The position numbers and the translations under genes are program-made. The notes beneath the pieces were generated by a model. That model saw only the letters and a list, made by a program, of their open reading frames with translations. It made no database searches and had not been told where the DNA came from. DNA of 64,000 bases from Gracilibacillus halotolerans (GTDB taxonomy: Bacteria > Bacillota > Bacilli > Bacillales > Amphibacillaceae), in the NCBI RefSeq assembly GCF_014206945.1, contig NZ_JACHON010000006.1, positions 1 through 64,000 of the forward strand, written 5' to 3'. Of this stretch, positions 44,871 to 55,438 are shown piece by piece. How positions within the stretch are numbered: the first letter of the stretch is position 1; every line of letters begins with the position of its first letter.

Positions 44871-46165
44871 TGTTTCAGACAATCTCCAATTTTGTGCGTG
44901 TGGCAGATATTAGACAAAAGATCGTATTTACGTTACTGATGTTAATTGTTTTCCGTCTTGGAACATTCATTCCAGTTCCTTTTACAGATAGAACAGCGAT
45001 TGATTTCATGAATGAACAGAACGTTTTCGGTCTTTTAAATACGTTCGGTGGAGGAGCCTTACAAAATTTCTCCATCTTTGCAATGGGTATTATGCCATAC
45101 ATTACCGCATCCATTATTATGCAGTTGCTACAAATGGATGTTGTTCCGAAATTCACTGAGTGGAAAAAGCAAGGTGACGTAGGACGTAAAAAACTGGCAC
45201 AAGTTACTCGTTACGGTACAATTGTTATTGCTTTTATCCAAGCAAGTGCAATGTCCGTAGGTTTTAACGCAATGTCAGGTGGAATGTTGATCAGCAATCC
45301 TAGTATTGGAAAGTTCGCTGTTATTGCCATCGTATTAACTGGTGGTACTGCCTTTCTTATGTGGGTTGGTGAGCAAATTACCGCGAATGGAGTTGGCAAT
45401 GGTATATCCATTCTAATCTTCGCTGGTATTGTTGCTGCTGTCCCTAATGGTATTAACCAGATTTATGCACAATACTTTGGTTCTGCAACAAATGATGAAC
45501 TTTTCTTAAATAGTGTGATTGTACTATTAATTGTGTTAGCAATTATCGCAGTCACAGTAGGTGTTATCTTCATCCAGCAAGCATTACGTAAAATTCCAGT
45601 ACAATATGCAAAAAGATTAGTAAACCGTTCACCAGTGGGTGGTCAATCCACACATTTACCTTTAAAAGTGAATGCTGCAGGTGTTATCCCTGTTATCTTT
45701 GCGATTGCATTCATTATTGCTCCGAGAACCATTGCAGGTTTCTTTGAGAACAATGATTTCGCGAATATGATTGCCAATATTTTTGACTATACACAACCAA
45801 TTGGAATGGTTATCTACGTTGCTTTGATTATCGCATTTACGTATTTCTATACGTTTGTTCAAGTTAACCCTGAACAAATGGCAGATAATTTAAAGAAACA
45901 AGGTGGCTATATTCCGGGAATCCGACCAGGAAAAAATACAGAGACATATCTAACTAGGGTAATTAATCGTTTGACTTTCGTCGGTTCGTTATTCTTAGCT
46001 GCTGTATCTGTATTACCTTTGATCCTTGGAAGTGTTGCTGGACTGCCACAAGCAGTTCAAGTTGGTGGTACAGGATTATTGATTGTCGTAGGGGTAGCAT
46101 TGCAAACAATGAAACAACTAGAAGGACAATTAGTAAAACGTAATTATAAAGGATTCATCAAATAA
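44870..46165 (+). CDS. secY: SecY, translocase channel
   Basis: 431 residues with ten predicted membrane helices. Signatures: FGGGALQNFSIFAMGIMPYITASIIMQLL (early helices) and the cytosolic loops RKIPVQYAKR and NLKKQGGYIPGIRPG that contact SecA and the ribosome. Works with SecE (18491-18670). Overlaps the rplO stop. Confidence 0.97.
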   Translation: MFQTISNFVRVADIRQKIVFTLLMLIVFRLGTFIPVPFTDRTAIDFMNEQNVFGLLNTFGGGALQNFSIFAMGIMPYITASIIMQLLQMDVVPKFTEWKKQGDVGRKKLAQVTRYGTIVIAFIQASAMSVGFNAMSGGMLISNPSIGKFAVIAIVLTGGTAFLMWVGEQITANGVGNGISILIFAGIVAAVPNGINQIYAQYFGSATNDELFLNSVIVLLIVLAIIAVTVGVIFIQQALRKIPVQYAKRLVNRSPVGGQSTHLPLKVNAAGVIPVIFAIAFIIAPRTIAGFFENNDFANMIANIFDYTQPIGMVIYVALIIAFTYFYTFVQVNPEQMADNLKKQGGYIPGIRPGKNTETYLTRVINRLTFVGSLFLAAVSVLPLILGSVAGLPQAVQVGGTGLLIVVGVALQTMKQLEGQLVKRNYKGFIK

Positions 46166-46187
46166 ATCCTTCGTAATTTGCACTTGA

Positions 46188-46859
<672 letters not shown>

Positions 46860-46932
46860 ATGATAAACTGTTAGATAGGGAAGCAGATACTAGAAGTAGT
46901 AGAACTTGATACCTAAGTGAAGGTGATGATGG

Positions 46933-47259
46933 TTGAGCGAAACGGACAGTATTCCCGAATTTGGCCAAGTTGTTCAAATCCTACAAGGACGGGACACTGG
47001 AAAATATGCTATTGTTATCGGAATGATTGACAGTCGTTATGTATTATTGGCGGATGGAGATAAACGTAAATATGATCGTCCAAAGAAGAAAAACATTCAA
47101 CATGTCTCATGTATGAATTATGTATCTCCTGAAGTGAAGAATAGCCTACTCGAAACAGGGCGCGTAACTAATGGTAAATTGCGCTACGCAATTTCCAAGT
47201 TTGTCGATGAAATGATGGCAGATTTGCAGAAGGGAGACCAGCTCGATGGCGAAAGATGA
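46933..47259 (+). CDS. KOW-domain RNA-binding protein
   Basis: 108 residues with an L14e/L27e-like KOW domain ([38 protein letters not shown]) and a conserved helical C-terminus. A small protein of this type precedes infA in many Bacillales, presumably ribosome-associated. TTG start after AAGGTGA. Overlaps infA by 14 bases. Confidence 0.88.
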   Translation: MSETDSIPEFGQVVQILQGRDTGKYAIVIGMIDSRYVLLADGDKRKYDRPKKKNIQHVSCMNYVSPEVKNSLLETGRVTNGKLRYAISKFVDEMMADLQKGDQLDGER

Positions 47260-47464
47260 TGCAATTGAAGTAGAAGGTACAGTAATGGAAACATTACCGA
47301 ACGCAATGTTTAAAGTCGAACTAGAGAATGGTCATACCGTACTGGCACACGTATCCGGTAAGATTCGTATGAATTTTATCCGTATATTGCCAGGCGACAA
47401 AGTAACGGTTGAACTTTCTCCATATGATTTAACTAGAGGGCGCATTACGTACCGTTATAAATAA
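47246..47464 (+). CDS. infA: Translation initiation factor IF-1
   Basis: 72-residue OB-fold factor that occupies the 30S A site during initiation. [23 protein letters not shown] and [16 protein letters not shown] are conserved. Its start lies inside the end of the upstream KOW gene (RBS AAGGGAGA). Confidence 0.97.
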   Translation: MAKDDAIEVEGTVMETLPNAMFKVELENGHTVLAHVSGKIRMNFIRILPGDKVTVELSPYDLTRGRITYRYK

Positions 47465-47489
47465 AATACTCCGATACCAGAGGAGGTAA

Positions 47490-47609
<120 letters not shown>

Positions 47610-47630
47610 AAAAGGAGGTGCATCACGTCC

Positions 47631-47996
47631 ATGGCACGTATTTCAGGTGTTGATATCCCGCGTGATAAACGCGTAGTTATCTCTTTAACATATATTTATG
47701 GCATTGGTAAAACCACTGCACAAAAAGTTCTAGCAGAAGCTGGAGTAAACCAAGATACCCGTGTTCGCGATTTAACAGAGGAAGAACTAGGTAAAATCCG
47801 CCAAGCAATTGATGGAGTTACTGTAGAAGGTGATCTTCGTAGAGAAGTATCTCTAAACATTAAACGTCTAATTGAGATTGGATCTTATCGTGGAATTCGC
47901 CACCGTAGAGGTTTACCTGTACGCGGTCAGAATACGAAAAACAACTCAAGAACACGTAAAGGTCCACGTAAAACAATGGCTAACAAGAAGAAATAA
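47631..47996 (+). CDS. rpsM: Ribosomal protein uS13
   Basis: 121 residues; head protein contacting P-site tRNA with its basic tail ([15 protein letters not shown]). [17 protein letters not shown] start. RBS AAAGGAGGTG. Confidence 0.97.
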   Translation: MARISGVDIPRDKRVVISLTYIYGIGKTTAQKVLAEAGVNQDTRVRDLTEEELGKIRQAIDGVTVEGDLRREVSLNIKRLIEIGSYRGIRHRRGLPVRGQNTKNNSRTRKGPRKTMANKKK

Positions 47997-48011
47997 AGGA
48001 GGTTATGAATA

Positions 48012-48401
48012 ATGGCACGTAAACAAACAACTCGTAAGCGTAGAGTGAAAAAGAATGTCGAGGTTGGAATCGCCCATATCCGTTCAACATTCAATAACAC
48101 AATCGTTACTATTACGGATGTTCAAGGGAATGTAATCAGCTGGAGCAGTGCTGGTGCATTAGGTTTTAAAGGTTCTCGTAAGTCTACTCCTTTTGCGGCA
48201 CAAATGGCAGCAGAAGCAGCTGGTAAAACAGCTCAAGACAACGGAATGAAAACTCTTGAAGTTACAGTTAAAGGTCCAGGAGCTGGACGTGAAGCTGCAA
48301 TCCGTTCTCTTCAAGCAGCAGGTCTAGAAGTAACAGCTATTCGTGATGTAACACCAGTTCCTCATAATGGCTGTCGCCCACCAAAACGTCGTCGAGTATA
48401 A
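48012..48401 (+). CDS. rpsK: Ribosomal protein uS11
   Basis: 129 residues; platform protein near the E-site m[21 protein letters not shown] and [18 protein letters not shown] end. RBS AAAGGAGG. Confidence 0.97.
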   Translation: MARKQTTRKRRVKKNVEVGIAHIRSTFNNTIVTITDVQGNVISWSSAGALGFKGSRKSTPFAAQMAAEAAGKTAQDNGMKTLEVTVKGPGAGREAAIRSLQAAGLEVTAIRDVTPVPHNGCRPPKRRRV

Positions 48402-48530
48402 GCAATTGGTATATAATTTGTTAATCTGTCTATAATGGTTTATGATAGCTTCATATAGCAATGTAGACCGTGAAAAACATGGATTCGACAGTGCATAGTG
48501 CAGAACGGGAACTGCCTGCCTGGGGAATTT

Positions 48531-48552
48531 CGGTTAGACCGGTGTCTAACCG
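48531..48552 (+). promoter_or_regulatory. Hairpin in the rpoA leader
   Basis: CGGTTAGAC / GTCTAACCG, 9-bp perfect stem with a CGGT tetraloop, in the 183-base rpsK-rpoA gap just before the rpoA RBS. A TATAAT at 48431-48436 suggests an internal promoter, but its -35 (TTGGTA, 19-base spacing) is poor. Confidence 0.5.
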
Positions 48553-48584
48553 GGGTTTCGACGTTTTTAAGGAGGGGTTAATGG

Positions 48585-49529
48585 ATGATCGAAATTGAAA
48601 AACCAAAAATTGAAACAGTAGAAATCAGTGATGATGCCACATATGGCAAATTCATCGTAGAGCCACTAGAGCGTGGATATGGTACTACACTAGGAAACTC
48701 CTTGCGTCGTATACTATTATCCTCACTTCCAGGTGCTGCTGTAACATCTGTACAAATTGAAGGAGCTTTACACGAATTCTCAACGATAGATGGTGTCGTG
48801 GAAGACGTAACGACGATCATTCTTAATTTAAAGAAACTTGCACTAAGAATATATTCGGATGATGAAAAAGTTCTTGAAGTAGATGTTCAGGGAGAAGGGA
48901 AAGTTACGGCCGCAGATATTATCTTTGATAGTGATGTCGAAATTTTAAACCCAGAACTCCATATTGCAACTCTCGATACAAATGGACATTTAAAGATGCG
49001 TATAACAGCACAACGAGGTAGAGGGTATCGACCAGCTGATGTGAATAATCATGAAGACCGTCCAATTGGTGTCATCCCGGTTGACTCTATCTTCACACCT
49101 GTATCAAAGGTAACCTATCAAGTAGAAAGTACACGCATTGGGCAGGACGCTAACTTTGATAAGCTTACTTTTGATGTGGAAACAGATGGTAGTATACGAC
49201 CTGAAGAGGCTGTATCATTAGGAGCCAAGATCTATACAGAGCATTTAGATATCTTTGTTAGTTTAACAGAGGAAGCTAAAAATGCTGAAATAATGATCGA
49301 AAAAGAAGAAGATCAAAAAGAAAAAGTTCTCGAAATGACAATCGAAGAACTTGACTTGTCTGTCCGATCTTATAACTGTCTGAAGCGTGCAGGTATTAAC
49401 ACGGTTCAGGAGTTAAGTCAGAAGTCTGAAGAAGACATGATGAAAGTTCGAAACCTGGGACGTAAATCTCTAGAAGAAGTAAAACATAAACTGGATGATC
49501 TTGGTTTGGGTTTACGAAACGATGATTAA
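48585..49529 (+). CDS. rpoA: RNA polymerase alpha subunit
   Basis: 314 residues: N-terminal assembly domain ([23 protein letters not shown]), linker around 235, and C-terminal DNA-binding domain ([36 protein letters not shown]). ATG 48585 after AAGGAGGGG; an out-of-frame ATG lies 4 bases before it. Confidence 0.98.
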   Translation: MIEIEKPKIETVEISDDATYGKFIVEPLERGYGTTLGNSLRRILLSSLPGAAVTSVQIEGALHEFSTIDGVVEDVTTIILNLKKLALRIYSDDEKVLEVDVQGEGKVTAADIIFDSDVEILNPELHIATLDTNGHLKMRITAQRGRGYRPADVNNHEDRPIGVIPVDSIFTPVSKVTYQVESTRIGQDANFDKLTFDVETDGSIRPEEAVSLGAKIYTEHLDIFVSLTEEAKNAEIMIEKEEDQKEKVLEMTIEELDLSVRSYNCLKRAGINTVQELSQKSEEDMMKVRNLGRKSLEEVKHKLDDLGLGLRNDD

Positions 49530-49561
49530 GACCGGCATCAAGAGTGAAGGAGGGAATAAAC

Positions 49562-49915
49562 GTGGCTAGAAAATTAGGACGTACGACAGATCAACGTAAA
49601 GCTTTGCTTCGTGGTTTAGCAACAGACTTAATTATCCATGAACGTTTAGAAACAACGGAAGCAAAAGCAAAAGAATTAAAATCCGTAGTAGAAAAAATGA
49701 TTACTCTCGGTAAACGCGGTGATCTTCATGCTCGCCGTCAAGCAGCAGCTTTCCTGTATAAAGCAGAAGCGAATGAAAACGAAGATGCTGTGCAGAAATT
49801 ATTTAACGACATCGCTGCTCGGTATGAAGACCGCCAAGGTGGCTATACTAGAGTGCTTAAATTAGGCCCACGCCGTGGTGATGGTGCTGAAATGGCGATT
49901 ATCGAGCTTGTATAA
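49562..49915 (+). CDS. rplQ: Ribosomal protein bL17
   Basis: 117 residues; tunnel-exit side of 50[24 protein letters not shown] start and [17 protein letters not shown] end. GTG 49562 follows GAAGGAGGG. Last ribosomal gene of the superoperon. Confidence 0.97.
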   Translation: MARKLGRTTDQRKALLRGLATDLIIHERLETTEAKAKELKSVVEKMITLGKRGDLHARRQAAAFLYKAEANENEDAVQKLFNDIAARYEDRQGGYTRVLKLGPRRGDGAEMAIIELV

Positions 49916-49932
49916 TCCTATAAAACGCAAAC

Positions 49933-49982
49933 GAAGGGCGGGAAGCTGATCTCAAATTGAGGTGCATCCAAGCCCTTTTTTT
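49933..49982 (+). terminator. Terminator after rplQ
   Basis: GAAGGGC ... GCCCTTTTTTT with a long inner arm region. It ends the S10-spc-alpha operon. A TTGACG at 50000-50005 followed by TAATAT could start ecfA1 transcription, but the spacing (15) is short. Confidence 0.75.
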
Positions 49983-50081
49983 GCATCCAAGTATTGCTGT
50001 TGACGTATAATTTTTTTCAATAATATTAGATACCAGTTTTTATTACCCGGGAAATACATACTAAGGGGAAATCCTGTATTT

Positions 50082-50912
50082 ATGATAAAATTTCAAGATG
50101 TTTCTTTCCGATATCGTGATACCGATGCATGGGTCATTGATTCTTTGAATTTAACTATAAAGGAAAATCAAAAAGTAGCTATTATAGGGAAAAATGGTTC
50201 AGGAAAATCAACAATAGCGAAATTAATTAGTGGCCTGTTATTACATGAGTTAGGGCATATTTATGTAGAAAACGACCAGTTAACACCAGAGAATCTTTTA
50301 GACATCAGAAAGAAGATAGGCATGGTATTTCAAAATCCTGAAAACCAATTTGTCGGCATGACAGTTAAAGAAGATATTGCGTTTGGACTCGAAAATCGAG
50401 GCGTTAAGAGAGAAGTAATGCTTGAAAAAATCGTCGATATCTTAGAGCAGGTTAGTATGCTTGAGTATATTGACAGGGAGCCACAACATCTTTCTGGTGG
50501 CCAAAAACAACGGATTGCTATCGCTAGCGCTATGGTATTAGAGCCGAAGATACTCATCTTGGATGAAGCAACTTCTATGTTGGACCCAGTGGGGAGAAAA
50601 GAAATGATGTCGCTAGTCGAAACTCTACATAACCGCAAACCGTTTACGTTATTAATGATTACCCATGAGCTAAATGAAGCGATACTTGCCGATCGAATTA
50701 TTGTAATCGAAAAAGGAAAGGTTGTACTGGATGGCACTCCTCGAGAGCTTTTCACTCATCATAACCATGCACTTGATGAGCTAGGATTTCCAGCACCTTA
50801 TACGATTCAGCTTGCAAAGGGACTTGAGAAAAACGGTTTTTCTTTAGAACCTTTTCCTTTGGATCAAGAGGAGTTGATTTCAGCATTATGGAAATTACAT
50901 TTAAAGAGGTAA
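50082..50912 (+). CDS. ecfA1: ECF transporter ATPase EcfA1
   Basis: 276-residue ABC ATPase of the shared energy-coupling module for vitamin uptake. Walker A GKNGSGKST (about 36-44), Q-loop FQNPENQ, signature LSGGQKQR, Walker B ILILDEAT, H-loop THE. Pairs with EcfA2. Its 3' end overlaps ecfA2 by 25 bases. Confidence 0.95.
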   Translation: MIKFQDVSFRYRDTDAWVIDSLNLTIKENQKVAIIGKNGSGKSTIAKLISGLLLHELGHIYVENDQLTPENLLDIRKKIGMVFQNPENQFVGMTVKEDIAFGLENRGVKREVMLEKIVDILEQVSMLEYIDREPQHLSGGQKQRIAIASAMVLEPKILILDEATSMLDPVGRKEMMSLVETLHNRKPFTLLMITHELNEAILADRIIVIEKGKVVLDGTPRELFTHHNHALDELGFPAPYTIQLAKGLEKNGFSLEPFPLDQEELISALWKLHLKR

Positions 50913-51754
50913 GCTATACCTATTATCCGAATACTCCATATGAGAAAAAAGCGTTACACAATGTTAGTTTCCATATTCCATCTGGAGCATTTGTTGTTAT
51001 TGTAGGAGCTACAGGTTCTGGAAAATCAACCTTGCTCCAACATATGAATGGTTTGTTACAGCCAAGTAGTGGGAAGGTCTCTATTGGTGACTATCAGCTA
51101 CCCATCACTTCAAAGAAGGTTTCATTAAAGGAGCTAAGAAAAAGGGTTGGTATTGCTTTCCAATTTCCTGAGCATCAACTTTTTGACGAAACCGTGAGAG
51201 AAGATATCCTATTTGGACCAAAAAACTTCGGCATACCAGAAAAGGACATGGAGCACCGTCTACAAGAGGTAATTCATCTTGTTGGTCTAGATGAAGAGCT
51301 AATCGAAAGATCCCCGTTTGAGCTAAGTGGTGGCCAAATGAGAAAGGTTGCGATTGCGGGTGTACTAGCGTCTAAACCTGACGTTCTCGTTTTAGATGAG
51401 CCAACAGCAGGCTTAGATCCTATTTCTCGCGTTGAGATGATGGAACTTTTTTCATCTCTTCATCGATTAGAGAATATCACGACAATCTTAGTTACACATC
51501 ATATGGAGGACGCATTAAAGTACGCAGACTATATGATTGTCTTATCCAACGGGAGAATACATTCTAAAGGTAAACCAGTAGATATTTTTAATAACCAAGA
51601 TGCTCTAAAAGAGGTCCAACTATTGTTGCCAGAAAGTATTGACATGTTTCATAAACTAAATCAAACATTTGATTTAAATCTTTCTTATCGCGGTCAATCC
51701 CCATTTGATTTAGCGAAAGAAATTATATCTAGTTTAGGGGAAGATTCATCATGA
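50888..51754 (+). CDS. ecfA2: ECF transporter ATPase EcfA2
   Basis: 288-residue partner ATPase. Walker A GATGSGKST, Q-loop FQFPEHQLF, signature LSGGQMRKVAIAG, Walker B VLVLDEPTAGLDP, H-loop THH. Overlaps ecfA1 and, by 4 bases, ecfT. Confidence 0.95.
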   Translation: MEITFKEVSYTYYPNTPYEKKALHNVSFHIPSGAFVVIVGATGSGKSTLLQHMNGLLQPSSGKVSIGDYQLPITSKKVSLKELRKRVGIAFQFPEHQLFDETVREDILFGPKNFGIPEKDMEHRLQEVIHLVGLDEELIERSPFELSGGQMRKVAIAGVLASKPDVLVLDEPTAGLDPISRVEMMELFSSLHRLENITTILVTHHMEDALKYADYMIVLSNGRIHSKGKPVDIFNNQDALKEVQLLLPESIDMFHKLNQTFDLNLSYRGQSPFDLAKEIISSLGEDSS

Positions 51755-52548
51755 AGTCGTGGTTAGTAATAGGACAATACTTACCAGGAAATTCATTCAT
51801 TCACCGATTAGATCCACGAACAAAATTAATTATTATATTTAGCTTTGTTTGTGTACTTTTTTTTGCTAATCACTGGACAGGCTATCTATTATTTACCACA
51901 TTCACGATAGTATCGATTGTCTTGTCGAAAGTAAGCGTGCCTTTTCTACTTAAAGGGATTACACCTGTTTGGTTTTTCATCGTATTAACTTTTTTCCTGC
52001 ATATCCTCATTACAAAAGAAGGTGAGATACTGTGGGAGCTTGGATGGTTTCAAGTTTACGAAGCAGGTCTTCAAAGAAGTATCGAAATATCATGGCGTTT
52101 GTTGATATTAGTTGTCTTCACTTCACTTTTGACTTTAACAACAGCACCGATGGAGATAACGGATGCTTTAGAGTCATTGCTCGGCCCACTAAAAAGATGG
52201 AACCTTCCGATTCATGAGCTAGCTTTAATGATGTCTATATCATTACGCTTTATCCCTACATTAATGGATGAAACAGAGAGAATCTCCAAAGCTCAAGCGT
52301 CTCGAGGGGTTGACTTAAAGTCTGGTACTTTAAAAGATAGAATGTATGCTTTTATTCCTTTATTAATTCCACTTTTTATTGGAGCATTTAAACGGGCAGA
52401 AGACCTCGCAACTGCAATGGAAGTTAGGGGATATCAGGGCGGCGAAGGTAGAACAAAATTACGAGCATTGCAGTTCTCTAATTTAGACATCATAGCTGCA
52501 ATCGGGTATGTAATCGTACTTATTCTTTTTATTTATATAAGACAGTGA
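51751..52548 (+). CDS. ecfT: ECF transporter transmembrane protein EcfT
   Basis: 265-residue CbiQ-type membrane protein with about five to six helices. The two ATPase-coupling motifs read ASRG (about 182) and VRG (about 220). Assembles with EcfA1/A2 and separately encoded substrate-binding S components. Confidence 0.94.
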   Translation: MKSWLVIGQYLPGNSFIHRLDPRTKLIIIFSFVCVLFFANHWTGYLLFTTFTIVSIVLSKVSVPFLLKGITPVWFFIVLTFFLHILITKEGEILWELGWFQVYEAGLQRSIEISWRLLILVVFTSLLTLTTAPMEITDALESLLGPLKRWNLPIHELALMMSISLRFIPTLMDETERISKAQASRGVDLKSGTLKDRMYAFIPLLIPLFIGAFKRAEDLATAMEVRGYQGGEGRTKLRALQFSNLDIIAAIGYVIVLILFIYIRQ

Positions 52549-52558
52549 GGGAAGCTTC

Positions 52559-53296
52559 ATGCGTATGAAAATGGTCATTAGCTATGACGGTACGAATTTC
52601 TCTGGTTATCAAATACAACCAGGAAAAAGAACGATACAAGGAGAAATTGAAAAAGCTCTTGGGAAAATGCATAAAATAGATAAGGTACCTGTCATTGCCT
52701 CAGGACGGACGGATAGTGGTGTCCATGCAATCGGTCAGGTAATTCATTTTGATACGCAGCTACAAATTGAGCCTAGCAATTGGTTACGAGCACTAACATC
52801 CTTACTCCCCTCAGATATTCAGATTATCGACATAGGAAAGGTCGATGATCATTTTCATGCGAGATATGATGCAAAATCGAAAGAATACCGTTATGTTATC
52901 TTTCATAGAGAGCAACCAGATATATTTAAACGACATTATGCCTATTGGGTAGCAGAAAGCCTGGATATTGATAAGATGAAGCAGGCGTTAACATATATAG
53001 AGGGTAAACACGACTTTACATCGTTTTGTGCAGCAAATAGCGGTGTTAAAGGCGATAAAATTCGGACGGTTTTACAAGCAGCTCTTGAGGAACAAGGTGA
53101 TGAAATAATCTTTACGATCAGAGGCGATGGTTTTTTATATAATATGGTTCGTATCATCGTAGGTACTGTTGTGGAAGTGGGTAAAGGGAAAAGAGACCCG
53201 GAAGAAATACTTAATATTTTGAGAGCGAAAAACCGGAAAGTAGCTGGAAAAACAGCTCCAGCTCATGGCCTGTTTTTATGGAATGTTCAATATTGA
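52559..53296 (+). CDS. truA: tRNA pseudouridine(38-40) synthase TruA
   Basis: 245 residues. Catalytic aspartate D52 in ASGRTDSGVHA; GDGFLYNMVRIIVGTVVEVGKG at the C-terminal half. ATG 52559 after GTGAGGGAAG; ATG 52565 is also possible. Usual position between ecfT and rplM. Confidence 0.95.
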   Translation: MRMKMVISYDGTNFSGYQIQPGKRTIQGEIEKALGKMHKIDKVPVIASGRTDSGVHAIGQVIHFDTQLQIEPSNWLRALTSLLPSDIQIIDIGKVDDHFHARYDAKSKEYRYVIFHREQPDIFKRHYAYWVAESLDIDKMKQALTYIEGKHDFTSFCAANSGVKGDKIRTVLQAALEEQGDEIIFTIRGDGFLYNMVRIIVGTVVEVGKGKRDPEEILNILRAKNRKVAGKTAPAHGLFLWNVQY

Positions 53297-53335
53297 ACTG
53301 CTAACGAAAAACAACTGAAAAACACTGTCAAACTA

Positions 53336-53364
53336 TTGACTTCGTAGGCTAAATAGTATATTAT
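53336..53364 (+). promoter_or_regulatory. Promoter of rplM-rpsI
   Basis: TTGACT (53336-53341), 17-base spacer, TATTAT (53359-53364), after truA. Confidence 0.85.
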
Positions 53365-53369
53365 GAACT

Positions 53370-53425
53370 ATGGCATTTTATTTTCTATACCACGACTAGC
53401 CCCGGAAAGTTACTCGTGTTTAGAA
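53370..53425 (+). promoter_or_regulatory. L13-type leader RNA
   Basis: A compact structured leader, CACGA (53391-53395) pairing with TCGTG (53414-53418) around TAGCCCCGGAAAGTTAC, shortly before the rplM RBS. Resembles the Bacillus L13 leader, proposed to bind L13 for feedback. Confidence 0.6.
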
Positions 53426-53476
53426 TATAAATTCGAAAAAAACGTGAATCATTAGAGATTTAGGAGGTTAGCTAAC

Positions 53477-53914
53477 ATGCGCACAACTTTCATGGCGAAT
53501 GAAAATAATATTGAACGCAAATGGTATGTTGTAGATGCAGAAGGACAAACGTTAGGTCGCCTAGCAAGTGAAGTGGCTTCTATCCTTCGCGGAAAACATA
53601 AACCAACATATACACCACATGTTGACACTGGTGACAATGTCATCATTATCAATGCGGAAAAAATAGAATTAACAGGTAATAAATTGGCTGATAAAATGTA
53701 TCACCGTCACTCTAATCACCCAGGTGGATTGAAATCCCGTACTGCAGGTGAAATGCGTGAAAAGTATCCTGAGCAAATGCTTGAACTTACAGTTAAAGGC
53801 ATGCTACCAAAAGGAAGCCTAGGACGTAAAATGGGCAAAAAACTTCATGTGTATCGTGGAGCAGAACATAAACATGAAGCACAAAAACCAGAAGTATACG
53901 AACTTCGCGGTTAA
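53477..53914 (+). CDS. rplM: Ribosomal protein uL13
   Basis: 145 residues; early assembly protein. [22 protein letters not shown] and [12 protein letters not shown]. The usual RTTxMAN start is kept, ATG after AGGAGG. Confidence 0.97.
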   Translation: MRTTFMANENNIERKWYVVDAEGQTLGRLASEVASILRGKHKPTYTPHVDTGDNVIIINAEKIELTGNKLADKMYHRHSNHPGGLKSRTAGEMREKYPEQMLELTVKGMLPKGSLGRKMGKKLHVYRGAEHKHEAQKPEVYELRG

Positions 53915-53934
53915 TTAAAAGGAGGTAAACTATA

Positions 53935-54327
53935 GTGGCACAAGTACAATATTACGGTACAGGACGTCGTAAGAAATCTACTGCACGTGTACGTTTAGTC
54001 CCTGGTACTGGAAAAATTGTTGTAAACAATCGTGATGGAGAAGATTATTTCCCATATGAAACATTACGTGCGATCATCAAACAACCATTAGCAGCTACAG
54101 AAACAGAAGGTAGCTATGATGTATTGGTGAATGTACATGGTGGTGGATTTACAGGACAGGCAGGCGCTATCCGCCATGGTGTAGCTCGTGCATTGTTAGA
54201 AGTTGATCCAGAATACCGCACAACACTAAAACGTGCTGGATTCTTAACACGTGACGCAAGAATGAAGGAACGTAAAAAATACGGTCTTAAAGGCGCTCGT
54301 CGTGCACCACAGTTCTCAAAACGTTAA
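53935..54327 (+). CDS. rpsI: Ribosomal protein uS9
   Basis: 130 residues. [16 protein letters not shown] start; the C-terminal KR tail touches P-site tRNA. GTG start after AAAGGAGGT. The last four codons and stop (F-S-K-R-stop) coincide with the 16-bp attachment core, so integration leaves the protein unchanged. Its own terminator has been moved to 63178-63208 by the inserted element. Confidence 0.97.
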   Translation: MAQVQYYGTGRRKKSTARVRLVPGTGKIVVNNRDGEDYFPYETLRAIIKQPLAATETEGSYDVLVNVHGGGFTGQAGAIRHGVARALLEVDPEYRTTLKRAGFLTRDARMKERKKYGLKGARRAPQFSKR

Positions 54328-54328
54328 T
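54313..54328. repeat. attL core (rpsI 3' end)
   Basis: TTCTCAAAACGTTAAT, identical to 63144-63159. It overlaps the rpsI stop codon and adjoins a tyrosine recombinase gene, the usual geometry of a site-specific integration. Confidence 0.85.
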
Positions 54329-54330
54329 CG

Positions 54331-54352
54331 AAACATTGATATATCAATGTTT
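54331..54352 (+). terminator. Palindrome after rpsI, possible terminator
   Basis: Perfect 22-bp palindrome (AAACATTGATA and its complement) three bases after the rpsI stop, followed by ACAGAGCTTTTTT. It can form a hairpin with a displaced T run. Confidence 0.55.
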
Positions 54353-54363
54353 ACAGAGCTTTT

Positions 54364-54395
54364 TTGGTTCAAGTTGGTTCAAATTAACTTGAACC
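54364..54395. repeat. TTGGTTCAAR repeats, left end (candidate arm-type sites)
   Basis: Two tandem 10-mers TTGGTTCAAG (54364-54373) and TTGGTTCAAA (54374-54383), then an inverted CTTGAACC (54388-54395) ending at the integrase stop codon. The same tandem, with the two units swapped, occurs at 63013-63032. Confidence 0.6.
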
Positions 54396-55388
54396 TTATA
54401 AAGCACTTAACAGATTTAAAGCATCGGCATCTTGCTGGTGCTTTTTTTCTGGCATTAATTCCAGATAATAATTCTGTGTGGTTTGAATATTAATGTGACC
54501 TAATCGTTTGGATACATATGCAATATCTATATCTTGAGAAAATAGAAATGATGCATGAGTGTCTCTTAAACCGTGAAACGTTGTCTTTTTAATATCTAAT
54601 TTCTTCAATAACTCCGCTAATTGTCCCGACTGTTTAAAACCGCCAAAGCTAAAAATATAACCATTCTCTTTAACAGGAATTTTACGAATGAGTTCATATA
54701 CTTCTTTGTTAATAGAAACATCACGTTTTGCATTTTGTGTCTTTAATGAAGTATCGCCAGAAGTAGGACTAATCGAATGTCTAACTTTGATACCATATTC
54801 ATAAAGGCTCTCTGGTCTAATCGCTAGTAGTTCTCCACGCCGCATGCCTGTTTCTAATGCAAGTAATACAAGCAAGTTAAACTCGTCCTCTGGATGCTGT
54901 ATAACGTAATTACGAAGCTTTCTAAAATCGGTGATAGATAATGCTTTATTCCGTTTAGGTGGATTCTCTCCACGTGTTTTTACTAAACGAGCAAAATCAT
55001 TTGCAATATAGCCACGAGCATATGCATCACGTAAAGATGTTTTTATTTTAAGAAGTACCTCATGTGTTGTCTTTCGAGAATGTGTCTTGGCGTACTCATC
55101 AATCTTCTTCTGAACAACAATATCATTTAAATCTTTTAATTGGATATCTTGAAGTAAGTTTCTAATAACCCCCAATGTTCGAACGTAATTTTGAAATGTT
55201 GTTTCCTTAACATCATTCCTCTTTACTAGATAAATCCAATTCTCAAAGAAATCTGCAAAAGTTGTAGTTCTATGTGCGAGCTCTTTACCTTCCCCTTTAG
55301 CTAATTCCATTTCTAAAGCCCAAAGTTTAGCTTCTTTCTTAGTCGGAAATGTTTTAGTTAGTTTTCTATGCTTTCCATGTCTGTACAA
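54396..55388 (-). CDS. Tyrosine recombinase/integrase, N-terminally clipped
   Basis: 330 residues. Arm-binding (AP2-like) domain remnant at 1-35, core-binding SAM-like domain about 42-135, and catalytic domain with R183 (TGMRRGEL), K216, H272-x-x-R275 (HGLR), H298 (LGH) and Y308. All catalytic residues are intact. The only start is a TTG without a convincing RBS. The frame remains open eight codons further (encoding NSYRAQVS, typical of the arm-binding strand) up to a TGA, so the original start seems lost. It should act on the rpsI att site. Confidence 0.88.
   Translation of the reverse strand: MYRHGKHRKLTKTFPTKKEAKLWALEMELAKGEGKELAHRTTTFADFFENWIYLVKRNDVKETTFQNYVRTLGVIRNLLQDIQLKDLNDIVVQKKIDEYAKTHSRKTTHEVLLKIKTSLRDAYARGYIANDFARLVKTRGENPPKRNKALSITDFRKLRNYVIQHPEDEFNLLVLLALETGMRRGELLAIRPESLYEYGIKVRHSISPTSGDTSLKTQNAKRDVSINKEVYELIRKIPVKENGYIFSFGGFKQSGQLAELLKKLDIKKTTFHGLRDTHASFLFSQDIDIAYVSKRLGHINIQTTQNYYLELMPEKKHQQDADALNLLSAL
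54418..54448 (+). terminator. Plus-strand terminator inside the integrase 3' end
   Basis: AGCATCGGCA (54420-54429) pairs with TGCTGGTGCT (54433-54442, with G-U pairs), loop TCT, then T6. It lies on the opposite strand within the integrase coding sequence (residues about 313-323) and can stop transcription from rplM-rpsI. Confidence 0.7.
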
Positions 55389-55438
55389 AGAAACCTGTGC
55401 TCTATAGGAATTTCATTCGTTAAAGGAGACGAATTAGT

